From assembly GCA_021828425.1 (NCBI GenBank), contig JAKARN010000124.1, positions 1-5,482 of the forward strand: a stretch of DNA of 5,482 nt, in the 5' to 3' direction. This document shows, in pieces, positions 1 to 5,482 of the stretch. Position numbers and translations under genes: made by a program. Positions within the stretch are counted from its first letter, which is position 1. Each line of letters begins with the position of its first letter. The stretch is from Pseudomonadota bacterium. GTDB lineage: Bacteria; Pseudomonadota; Gammaproteobacteria; JAKAQQ01. The notes below the pieces were generated by a model. That model was not told the DNA's origin and ran no database searches. It saw only the letters and a list, made by a program, of their open reading frames with translations.

Positions 1-1
1 G

Positions 2-88
2 GCGGCCAGGATCCAGCAGGGCCGGATCGCAGTGTATTTGCTTTTCAGTTTCCTGACGCTTCTCGCGCTTCTTGTTTTTGTCCTGTGA
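2..88 (+). CDS. hyfB: HyfB C-terminus (antiporter-like membrane subunit), 5' partial
   Basis: This is the last 28 codons of a gene that begins before the window; the stop is TGA at 86-88. The visible peptide starts AARIQQGRIAVY and continues as a single hydrophobic helix rich in Leu, Phe and Val. The RIQxGxIxxYLL... pattern followed by one final helix is how HyfB/HycC (NuoL-like antiporter subunits) end. Its position directly before hyfC supports the assignment, since hyfB-hyfC is the usual order in hyf, hyc and ehr operons. Its role in the family is ion translocation in the membrane arm. The stop overlaps the GTG start of hyfC (GTGA), so the two are probably translationally coupled. The identity rests on a short tail plus context. 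No catalytic or ion-channel residue of this subunit can be inspected here. Confidence 0.8.
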   Translation, partial: AARIQQGRIAVYLLFSFLTLLALLVFVL

Positions 89-1035
89 ACGCCCGCTCTT
101 ACCTCATGCAGTCCGTGGCCATCCTGTTCGCGATCGGGATTGCCCCCTTGTTGACGGGTTGGGTCAACCAGTGCCGTGCGTGGCTCCAGAACCGGCGTGG
201 TCCGGGTATTCTGCAGCCCTACCGCGTGATCCGGAAGCTGTTCCACAAGGATGCGGTCATCGCCACGAATGCATCCTCCCTGTTTCGGCTCGTGCCCTAC
301 ATCGAGTTTGCGTCGATGGCTCTCGCCGCGGGGATCATCCCCTCCCTCTGGACCGGTCTCCCTTTTGCCACAGCGGCGGATACCATCGCACTGGTCGGCT
401 TGTTTGCCATGGCGCGCATGTTTCTGGCACTCGGGGCCATGGATATCGGCACCGCGTTTGGCTCAATGGGCGCTCGGCGCGAAATGCTGGTCGGATTTCT
501 TGCAGAACCTGCCTTGCTGATGGTGTTCTTCACCGCATCGCTGATCTCCCATAGCACATCGTTCCCCACGATTGTCGGTGTGCTTGCACACGGCCGTCTG
601 GCGATCTATCCGAGCCTCGCCTTTGCCAGCGTTTCCTTTCTGATGGTGCTCCTTGCCGAAAACGCCCGGATTCCCGTGGATAACCCGTCCACCCATCTTG
701 AACTCACCATGATCCACGAAGCGACCGTGCTCGAATATTCCGCACGCCATCTTGCACTGATCGAATGGTCATCATCTCTCAAGCTTTTGAACTACATGTG
801 CATCGGGCTTGCGCTTTTCGTCCCCTGGGGCCTGGCGCAGGGCCTGGGTGGCCCGCTTGCCCTCCTGCTGGCGGTCCCCGCCCTGTTCTTCAAGCTTCTG
901 GTCGCAGGCTTGGGTCTTGCCCTGATTGAAGCGATCAATGCCAAGATGCGCATCTTCCGTGTGCCCGAATTCCTGGCCACCGCATTTCTGCTTGCGGTTC
1001 TCGGACTACTGGTCCATCTGTTGCTCGGGTATTGA
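85..1035 (+). CDS. hyfC: HyfC: NuoH-like membrane anchor subunit of Hyf/Ehr complex
   Basis: A 316-residue, very hydrophobic protein of about eight membrane helices, matching the usual length of HyfC/HycD and NuoH relatives. In this family it anchors the peripheral redox arm and links it to the antiporter-like subunits. The loops carry the NuoH/HycD signatures: QNRRGPGILQPYR (36-47) with KLFHKD (51-56), GSMGARREM (126-134), and the acidic-rich stretch ENARIPVDNPSTHLE (192-206) followed by HEATVLEYS (211-219). Glu192, Asp199, Glu206, Glu212 and Glu217 are candidates for the charged path that carries coupling into the membrane. The GTG start at 85 overlaps the hyfB stop. No Shine-Dalgarno sequence is visible, so initiation probably relies on coupling. 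An in-frame ATG at 106 (residue 8) is the alternative start and would remove only a short leader. The next gene follows after three bases. Subunit type is firm; the exact start is less certain. Confidence 0.93.
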   Translation: MNARSYLMQSVAILFAIGIAPLLTGWVNQCRAWLQNRRGPGILQPYRVIRKLFHKDAVIATNASSLFRLVPYIEFASMALAAGIIPSLWTGLPFATAADTIALVGLFAMARMFLALGAMDIGTAFGSMGARREMLVGFLAEPALLMVFFTASLISHSTSFPTIVGVLAHGRLAIYPSLAFASVSFLMVLLAENARIPVDNPSTHLELTMIHEATVLEYSARHLALIEWSSSLKLLNYMCIGLALFVPWGLAQGLGGPLALLLAVPALFFKLLVAGLGLALIEAINAKMRIFRVPEFLATAFLLAVLGLLVHLLLGY

Positions 1036-1038
1036 CGC

Positions 1039-1701
1039 ATGGCGGTTCCCTTTCTCGCGCAGTTGATCGATTTGTGCGCAGCGATCCTGTTGCTGCTGTC
1101 TTTCTCCATGCTTTCGCAAAGGCGGGTACTGACTCTCGTGGATCTCTTCGCCCTGCAAGGGGCGACGTTGTTCGTGTCCATGGTCATCGTTGCGTGGGGG
1201 ACACACCAGTACATGCTTTTTTATTCGGCGGCACTGACGCTCCTGCTCAAGGTGATTTTCCTGCCGTTCGTTCTCCATCGACTGATCCGTCGTCTGGGTG
1301 CGCAATGGGAAACCGAGCCCCTGCTCAATGCGCCCCGGACGATGGGGATCGGGCTGCTGCTTGTGATTTTTGCCTTTAGTCTCGCTCAACCCATTTCTCT
1401 TCTTGCACATACGGTTACACGGAGCACCCTCGGCATTGCGCTGGCAATCGTGATGCTGTCATTCCTCATGATGATTACGCGCCGGAAAGCGGTGACCCAG
1501 GTCATCGGTTTTTTGGCTATGGAGAACGGACTTTTATTCGCGGCGACCAGTGCAACGTATGGAATGCCGATGGTCGTGGAGTTGGGGGTGGCCCTGGATG
1601 TGCTGGTCGGGGTGGCGATTTTCGGGGTCTTTTTCTTTCATATTCGCGAACAATTCGACAGTCTCGATCTGCACAATCTGGAATCGCTGAAAGAGGATTG
1701 A
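1039..1701 (+). CDS. hyfE: HyfE: small NuoK-like membrane subunit of Hyf/Ehr complex
   Basis: A 220-residue membrane protein, close to the length of E. coli HyfE. It has about six to seven helices, with a basic loop HRLIRR (80-85) and a second basic turn TRRK (147-150). The C-terminal half resembles NuoK: GFLAMENG places Glu162 where NuoK has its TM2 glutamate, and ELGVALDVLVG places Glu181 where NuoK has its second membrane glutamate. The C-terminal ending HIREQFDSLDLHNLESLKED is a soluble acidic tail typical of HyfE. In the family this subunit joins the NuoH-like anchor to the antiporter-like units and takes part in ion translocation. ATG at 1039 lies three bases after the hyfC stop, without a clear Shine-Dalgarno sequence. 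The gene ends one base before hyfF. HyfD, which sits between C and E in E. coli hyf, is missing here. Confidence 0.92.
   Translation: MAVPFLAQLIDLCAAILLLLSFSMLSQRRVLTLVDLFALQGATLFVSMVIVAWGTHQYMLFYSAALTLLLKVIFLPFVLHRLIRRLGAQWETEPLLNAPRTMGIGLLLVIFAFSLAQPISLLAHTVTRSTLGIALAIVMLSFLMMITRRKAVTQVIGFLAMENGLLFAATSATYGMPMVVELGVALDVLVGVAIFGVFFFHIREQFDSLDLHNLESLKED
1691..1697 (+). promoter_or_regulatory. Ribosome binding site for hyfF
   Basis: AAGAGGA lies at the end of hyfE, with AGGA five bases before the ATG at 1703. It is the strongest Shine-Dalgarno match in the operon and settles that start codon. Confidence 0.7.
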
Positions 1702-1702
1702 C

Positions 1703-3154
1703 ATGGCCCTTCTTCTCCTTCTCGGATTTCCGCTGTTCGGCAGCCTGTTATTGGCACTGGCCGGAACCCGTCCATGGGCGGCGGGTGCGAATATCCTGAT
1801 CAGCTTGGGCACATTCGTGGGTGGCGTCTGGCTGACGGTGCACGTGATCATCAATGGATCTTGGATCACGGCCGGACAGGAGTTCTTCGTGGACCCGTTG
1901 AACATGTTTTTGGTGGTCCTGACTTCCTTGATCGGGCTCACGACGTCACTTTTTTCGCGCCCTTACCTGCGGGTCGAGCAAGACCATGGACGTCTCAGTC
2001 AGAGACAACTCCGGCTTTACTACGGCATGTTCCAGTTATTCATGTTTACCATGCTGCTCGCACTGACAACTAACAACATGGGCGTACTGTGGGTCTCGAT
2101 GGAGGGGGCCACACTGACAACCGTATTGTTGGTGTCGCTTTACAGGACTCCGGCGAGTATCGAGGCGGCATGGAAATACTTTATCCTGTGTGGTGTCGGC
2201 ATTGCCCAGGCGCTGTTTGGGACCATCCTGCTCTACTTTGCCGCGGAGAAAATCCTTGGGAACGTGGGCGTCAGCGCTCTGCTCTGGACGCATCTAAACC
2301 AGGTCAAAGGACGGCTGGAGCCGACCGTGCTTTCGATCGCGTTTGTGTTCCTCCTGGTCGGCTACGGCACCAAGGCAGGTCTTGTTCCCCTTCACAACTG
2401 GCTGCCGGATGCGCACGCTGAAGGCCCGGCGCCGGTCTCGGCTGTTTTGTCCGGTCTGCTCCTTAATGTTGCCCTCTACGCGGTGGTTCGCTGCAAGGTT
2501 CTGGTCGATGGGTCCGCGTATGCTGATCTGGCTCCCGGGCTGATGATGGGCTTTGGGCTCGTTTCCGTCACCGTGGCGGCATTTCTGCTCTGGCGACAGA
2601 AGGATATCAAGCGGTTGTTTGCCTATTCATCGATTGAACACATGGGGATCGCCACGTTTGCCTTTGGCATGGGGGGGGCCATCGCGAACTTCGCCGCACT
2701 GCTCCAGATGACCGTTCACTCGCTCACCAAGTCCTCTCTTTTTTTCACGGTGGGTCATGCCGCCCAGCAGGCTGGTACTCAAGCCATCGACCGGATCCGC
2801 GGCCTGGCGACTGCGAGCCCCACGGTGGGATGGGCTCTCATGATCGGCACGCTGGCCATCATCGGAATGCCGCCGTTTGGCGTCTTTACCAGTGAATTCC
2901 TGATTCTTCTCACTGCGATGAGGGCAGATCCCTGGGCAACGCCGATTTTGCTGATTACGCTCGCGGTCGCGTTCGGCGCGATTTTTTCGCGTGTTCAGGA
3001 TATGGTGTTTGGTGAGACCAACCTGAAACCGCTGTCCTCTACACCGGCGCTGCTGCTGGTGTTCGCGCAACTTGCCCTGGTCCTCCTGCTCGGGATCTAT
3101 ATTCCCCACGATCTTGCCGAGTGGTACCGCGCGGCGGCGAGGCTTATCGGATGA
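1703..3154 (+). CDS. hyfF: HyfF: antiporter-like (NuoL/M/N, MrpD) ion-translocating subunit
   Basis: A 483-residue protein of roughly 13-14 membrane helices from the proton-conducting NADH dehydrogenase/Mrp family. The key residues of a working half-channel are present. Glu134 in WVSMEGATL corresponds to the TM5 glutamate. Lys224 in GTKAGLVPLHNWLPDAHAE corresponds to the TM7 lysine and is followed by the family signature GPAPVSAVLSG (241-251). His313 is in SSIEHMG, and His339 and Lys343 are in VHSLTKS. Glu398 is in PPFGVFTSEF, the place where NuoM has Glu and NuoL has Lys. It should move H+ or Na+ across the membrane, driven by redox chemistry in HyfG/HyfI. It is called HyfF because it follows hyfE; HyfD is a close paralogue and the alternative name. 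At 483 residues it is somewhat shorter than E. coli HyfF. Its stop overlaps the hyfG start as ATGA. Confidence 0.92.
   Translation: MALLLLLGFPLFGSLLLALAGTRPWAAGANILISLGTFVGGVWLTVHVIINGSWITAGQEFFVDPLNMFLVVLTSLIGLTTSLFSRPYLRVEQDHGRLSQRQLRLYYGMFQLFMFTMLLALTTNNMGVLWVSMEGATLTTVLLVSLYRTPASIEAAWKYFILCGVGIAQALFGTILLYFAAEKILGNVGVSALLWTHLNQVKGRLEPTVLSIAFVFLLVGYGTKAGLVPLHNWLPDAHAEGPAPVSAVLSGLLLNVALYAVVRCKVLVDGSAYADLAPGLMMGFGLVSVTVAAFLLWRQKDIKRLFAYSSIEHMGIATFAFGMGGAIANFAALLQMTVHSLTKSSLFFTVGHAAQQAGTQAIDRIRGLATASPTVGWALMIGTLAIIGMPPFGVFTSEFLILLTAMRADPWATPILLITLAVAFGAIFSRVQDMVFGETNLKPLSSTPALLLVFAQLALVLLLGIYIPHDLAEWYRAAARLIG
3139..3142 (+). promoter_or_regulatory. Ribosome binding site for hyfG
   Basis: GAGG lies eight bases before ATG 3151. 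Together with the ATGA overlap at 3151-3154 it favours 3151 over the in-frame GTG at 3121, which would run 34 bases into hyfF, and over the ATG at 3160. Confidence 0.5.
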
Positions 3155-4704
3155 GCGTCATGGACTACACAACGCACGGTGAGGTCGTCGAGATGCAGAC
3201 GGGTGCCATTCCGGTTCGTCTCGTCCGTGTGCCCCCCGAACGTCTGCAGGTGCTCTGCGGCGCAGTCGACGCCCAGGGGGGGGTCCTGCAGGCGCTTTGG
3301 GCTTCCGACCAACGAATGACGGGCGGGGGATTCCTGCTCCGGATTGCCCTGCAGGATGACGTGGGGCTGGTGATAGTCGAGCTGGCCCTCCCTGCTGAAT
3401 CACCCAGTTACCCATCGATTGCCGGCCTCTTTCCTGCGGCCGGACGCATGGAGCGCGCCGCTTATGACCTCCTCGGAGTCCGTGCGGAAGCTTCGGATCA
3501 ACGGCCATGGATCCGTCATCAGGCCTGGTCTGAGGATCGTTTTCCCCTTCGCCACGACTTTGATCTCGGACCCTTCGGTGGACCCCCTGCCGACGAATCG
3601 TATCCCTTCGTGCGGGTCACGGGGGATGGCGTACACGAACTCGCCGTGGGCCCGGTCCATGCGGGTACGATCGAGCCCGGTCACTTCCGTTTTTCCGTCG
3701 TGGGTGAAAAAGTTCTTCGTCTCGAGGAGCGGCTCGGCTATACCCACAAGGGTATCGAGAAAAGATTTGCCATGCTGCCGGCATTCGGTGCCGAGAGGCT
3801 CGCGGCCCGGGTATCCGGGGATTCGGCGGTAGCATTCTCCTGGGCCTACTGCATGGCACTTGAAATGATCTGCGGGATCAGCCCGCCTCTACGCGCCCTG
3901 TGGTTGCGCGCGCTCTATCTCGAACGGGAGCGGATTGCCAATCACCTTGGAGATCTCGGGGCGCTCGGTCAGGATGCCGGATTCGGAATTGCGCTGGCAC
4001 AATTTTCACGCCTCAAGGAAAATCTGATCCGGGCCAATCAATCGGCCTTCGGTGCCCGCTACCTCATGGATGCCGTGATCCCCGGAGGCGTTGCCACCGA
4101 TCTCGATGAATCGCGGCGGTGGATGCTGCTTGCCATGATTCCCGGACTGGAATCCGAACTGAGCCTCCTGTCGGAGATTTATGATGATCACGCGGGTCTT
4201 CAGGACCGGTTCTCGGGGACGGGCTGTGTCAATCCCCGGCTCGCTCGCCAGCTGGGACTGGTGGGGCTCGCGGGCCGGGCCAGCGGGCAGGGGAGGGATG
4301 CGCGGCGAGATCCCGGCTATGCACCCTATGACACGCTTGACGTGCATCCGGCCGGCAGTCTCGAAGGTGACGTCCGAGCCCGCGTCTCCGTACGGTTCCA
4401 GGAACTGTTTGAGTCACTCAGGCTGAGTCGCATCCTGCTTGAACGGCTTCCCTCGACACCGCATCGCGGACCGCTGCCGGACAAGGTACCGGATGGATTC
4501 GGGCTCGGACTGGTCGAAGGTTGGCGGGGCCCGGTCCTCGTGTCCCTTGAAACCGCGGGCGGCACCATCCATCGCTGTCACCCCCACGACCCTTCCTGGC
4601 AGAACTGGCCGGTGATCGAACACGCAATGATCGGCAACATCGTGCCCGATTTCCCGCTGATCAACAAGTCGTTCAACCTGTCCTACAGCGGGCAGGATCT
4701 CTAG
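3151..4704 (+). CDS. hyfG: HyfG-like large subunit (NuoC-NuoD fusion) lacking all four Ni-Fe cysteine ligands
   Basis: A 517-residue soluble protein with two parts. Residues about 1-140 are NuoC-like and include GRMERAAYDLLGV (98-110) and FPLRHDFD (131-138). Residues about 150-517 are NuoD/[NiFe] large-subunit-like, with GPVHAGTIEPGHFRF (167-181), GYTHKGIEK (196-204), GLAGRASG (372-379) and EGWRG (456-460). This NuoC-NuoD fusion order is that of HycE/HyfG. In a hydrogenase the first metal motif is RVCGIC; here residues 220-225 are RVSGDS. The second motif is DPCYSC; here residues 509-514 are NLSYSG. The protein ends three residues later, so the C-terminal extension cleaved during Ni insertion is absent. 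The surrounding fold appears intact, and the EAPRG-type arginine is kept as Arg459. This matches energy-converting hydrogenase-related (Ehr) large subunits, whose substrate is unknown to me. It is unlikely to be a hydrogenase and unlikely to be a broken gene, since the frame is open throughout. The start at ATG 3151 has an ATGA overlap with hyfF. Confidence 0.93.
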   Translation: MSVMDYTTHGEVVEMQTGAIPVRLVRVPPERLQVLCGAVDAQGGVLQALWASDQRMTGGGFLLRIALQDDVGLVIVELALPAESPSYPSIAGLFPAAGRMERAAYDLLGVRAEASDQRPWIRHQAWSEDRFPLRHDFDLGPFGGPPADESYPFVRVTGDGVHELAVGPVHAGTIEPGHFRFSVVGEKVLRLEERLGYTHKGIEKRFAMLPAFGAERLAARVSGDSAVAFSWAYCMALEMICGISPPLRALWLRALYLERERIANHLGDLGALGQDAGFGIALAQFSRLKENLIRANQSAFGARYLMDAVIPGGVATDLDESRRWMLLAMIPGLESELSLLSEIYDDHAGLQDRFSGTGCVNPRLARQLGLVGLAGRASGQGRDARRDPGYAPYDTLDVHPAGSLEGDVRARVSVRFQELFESLRLSRILLERLPSTPHRGPLPDKVPDGFGLGLVEGWRGPVLVSLETAGGTIHRCHPHDPSWQNWPVIEHAMIGNIVPDFPLINKSFNLSYSGQDL

Positions 4705-4707
4705 AGG
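4703..4707 (+). promoter_or_regulatory. Ribosome binding site for hyfI
   Basis: AGAGG overlaps the hyfG stop codon (TAG 4702-4704) and lies ten bases before ATG 4718. This places the HyfI start just after termination of HyfG and suggests coupled translation. Confidence 0.55.
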
Positions 4708-4717
4708 CCCACCCGTC

Positions 4718-5230
4718 ATGCTCCGTACCCTGAAACAGATCATTCGGACCGGACTGATTTCCGAATCCCCCGCTTCGGGTGGCGAGGATCCCGGAGGCAC
4801 ATCGAAGCTCCAGGCCCGGTTGCATCGGCGCTTTGGCCGTGCACTGGCGATCCGCCATGTCGATGCGGGGTCCTGCAACGGCTGCGAGCTCGAGATTCAT
4901 GCGGTCAACAATCCCTACTACAACCTCGAAGGGTCCGGGATCCGGTTCGTGGCCAGCCCGCGTCATGCCGATGTGCTGCTGGTGACGGGCCCGGTTTCAC
5001 GGCATATGGAGACTGCCCTGAAGCTGGTGTATGACGCGATGCCCGACCCGAAATGGGTGATTGCGGTTGGGAACTGCGCCTGTACGGGGGGGGTCTTCGG
5101 GGTGGGTTACGCGAGCTGTGGGTCGGTGGCCAGCGTGCTTCCCGTGGACCGGGTGGTCAGCGGCTGCCCCCCTCCGCCAGAGGCGATTCTTCGCGCGGTG
5201 CTCTCAGTCGTGCGGACGGGTCGCAAGTGA
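4718..5230 (+). CDS. hyfI: HyfI: NuoB-like [4Fe-4S] small subunit of Hyf/Ehr complex
   Basis: A 170-residue soluble protein of the NuoB/HycG/[NiFe] small-subunit family. It carries the proximal (N2-type) [4Fe-4S] cluster that passes electrons to or from the HyfG active site. The ligands are visible: Cys53 and Cys56 in GSCNGCELEIHA, Cys120 in VGNCACTGG and Cys150 in SGCPPPPEAIL. SPRHADVLLVTGPV (80-93) is the classic core of the family. The CxxC spacing is hydrogenase-like and differs from the adjacent-cysteine pair of complex I NuoB. Cys122 and Cys134 (YASCGSV) are additional. An amphipathic N-terminal stretch, LKQIIRTGLI (5-14), is followed by a Gly/Pro/Glu-rich linker, then a basic segment that probably contacts HyfC. 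There are no further ferredoxin-type clusters, so it is the short form of the family. It is the last gene of the operon seen here, and no hyfH-type ferredoxin gene precedes it. Confidence 0.93.
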   Translation: MLRTLKQIIRTGLISESPASGGEDPGGTSKLQARLHRRFGRALAIRHVDAGSCNGCELEIHAVNNPYYNLEGSGIRFVASPRHADVLLVTGPVSRHMETALKLVYDAMPDPKWVIAVGNCACTGGVFGVGYASCGSVASVLPVDRVVSGCPPPPEAILRAVLSVVRTGRK

Positions 5231-5337
5231 TGCATGCGGGCCCCGTGTCCTCATGGCGAACGGTCGCAGATGGAGGCCGCGTCACGGTCCCACTGGCGTG
5301 ATTCCACCCCACGCCACAAAACCTCGGTCGAACCCGG

Positions 5338-5362
5338 GGCGGGGGCAGCCTCAGCCCCCGCC
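5338..5362. repeat. Perfect 9-bp GC inverted repeat (hairpin)
   Basis: GGCGGGGGC and GCCCCCGCC are separated by AGCCTCA, giving a very stable stem with a seven-base loop. Neither strand has a T-run after the stem, so it is not a canonical intrinsic terminator. It could protect the 3' end of the mRNA, stall RNA polymerase, or form part of a larger RNA fold. Confidence 0.5.
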
Positions 5363-5435
5363 GCGTTGATGAACCCCCCCGAACTCAGGGTCGGGGTGAG
5401 ACTCGACCACAGGACAGTGGGGCGAGCCGGATGGG

Positions 5436-5465
5436 CACCGGAGTCAACTCCTTCCGGTGGTTTTT
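5436..5465 (+). terminator. Probable Rho-independent terminator
   Basis: A 7-bp GC-rich stem, CACCGGA with TCCGGTG and a ten-base loop, is followed by a G and then TTTTT at 5461-5465. The T-run lies on the + strand, so it would stop transcription coming from hyfI about 205 bases upstream. An alternative pairing, GGAGT with ACTCC, exists inside the stem and loop. Because a purine-rich site follows within five bases, it could instead be an attenuator in the leader of a downstream gene. Confidence 0.55.
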
Positions 5466-5469
5466 CTCC

Positions 5470-5479
5470 AAGAGGGAGA
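5470..5479 (+). promoter_or_regulatory. Possible ribosome binding site of a gene starting beyond the window
   Basis: AAGAGGGAGA is a strong Shine-Dalgarno-like purine run three bases before the window ends. Its GGAGA part can pair with TCTCC at 5465-5469. No start codon is visible inside the window, so this is tentative. Confidence 0.25.
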
Positions 5480-5482
5480 TCG

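Larger units (their letters stand above)
5231..5482. other. Non-coding region with several inverted repeats, downstream of the operon
   Basis: No convincing gene is visible. Short or open frames on both strands run through it, but their products are Pro/Arg/Gly/Ser-rich, resemble no family I recognise, and are what high-GC sequence gives by chance. The region contains four hairpin-capable inverted repeats. TGGCGTG 5294-5300 pairs with CACGCCA 5310-5316. GGCGGGGGC 5338-5346 pairs with GCCCCCGCC 5354-5362. GGTCGGG 5389-5395 pairs with CTCGACC 5402-5408, with one G-U pair. CACCGGA 5436-5442 pairs with TCCGGTG 5453-5459. It may be a structured 3' end of the hyf transcript or the leader of a gene starting just beyond the window. 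No tRNA or known riboswitch was recognised. Confidence 0.6.

Noticed and set aside
3121..3150. Longer hyfG starting at GTG 3121
   Set aside because: It would overlap hyfF by 34 bases and add ten residues (MVPRGGEAYR) with no family support. ATG 3151 has a GAGG site at the right distance and the usual ATGA overlap.
3151..4704. hyfG as a pseudogene of a hydrogenase
   Set aside because: The frame is fully open, the flanking motifs are well kept, the missing residues are limited to the metal ligands, and the neighbouring subunits are intact. This points to a changed function.
5230..5301. Small ORF (23 residues) whose ATG overlaps the hyfI stop as TGATG
   Set aside because: The overlap looks like coupling, but the peptide (MHAGPVSSWRTVADGG...) resembles no known protein, is very short, and lies in GC-rich sequence where open frames arise by chance.
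5320..5340. GGTCGAACCC, similar to a tRNA T-arm
   Set aside because: No acceptor stem, D-arm or anticodon arm can be placed at the right distances on either strand.
5389..5445. Resemblance to cobalamin riboswitch pieces (GGTGAGACTC followed by GAGCCGGA)
   Set aside because: The order and spacing do not fit: the element is too short, and the full B12-box consensus and the conserved core upstream are missing.
5234..5482. + strand frame open from ATG 5234 to the window end
   Set aside because: The translation is dominated by Pro, Arg, Gly and Ser, spans all the inverted repeats and the terminator, and has no Shine-Dalgarno site or recognisable motif.
5000..5482. Minus-strand open frame running from the window end back into hyfI
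   Set aside because: It overlaps hyfI antisense and gives a low-complexity Pro/Arg-rich product. Long antisense open frames are expected opposite high-GC genes. A convergent gene ending just inside the window cannot be fully excluded.

Overview
The window is a high-GC bacterial segment in which every convincing gene lies on the + strand. The genes form one tightly packed operon for a membrane-bound complex related to group 4 [NiFe] hydrogenases and respiratory complex I (Hyc/Hyf/Ehr family). The order is hyfB (last 28 codons only), hyfC, hyfE, hyfF, hyfG, hyfI. The first five junctions are stop/start overlaps or gaps of 1-13 bases, with GTGA and ATGA overlaps at B/C and F/G, so the genes are almost certainly co-transcribed and translationally coupled. 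The gene content suggests a Gram-negative, proteobacteria-like organism, perhaps a chemolithoautotroph. The sequence alone does not fix the genus.

Layout: 2-88 is the C-terminal membrane tail of the HyfB antiporter-like subunit. 85-1035 is HyfC, the NuoH-like membrane anchor. 1039-1701 is HyfE (NuoK-like at its C-terminal end). 1703-3154 is HyfF, a second antiporter-like (NuoL/M/N, MrpD) subunit. 3151-4704 is HyfG, a fused NuoC-NuoD-type large subunit. 4718-5230 is HyfI, the NuoB-like [4Fe-4S] small subunit. 5231-5482 has no convincing gene. It holds several inverted repeats and, near the end, a GC stem followed by TTTTT that looks like an intrinsic terminator.

HyfG and HyfI form the peripheral redox arm. 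HyfC, HyfE, HyfF and HyfB form the membrane arm, which keeps the charged residues expected of an ion pump. The main point of interest is that HyfG has lost all four cysteines that hold the Ni-Fe centre in true hydrogenases: the RVCGIC site reads RVSGDS and the DPCYSC site reads NLSYSG. It also stops right after the second site, with no protease-processed tail. It does not have the complex I quinone-site signature there either. The complex is therefore best read as an energy-converting hydrogenase-related (Ehr-type) machine with an unknown redox substrate, probably not a hydrogenase. The hyfD and hyfH genes found in the E. coli hyf order are absent from their usual places.
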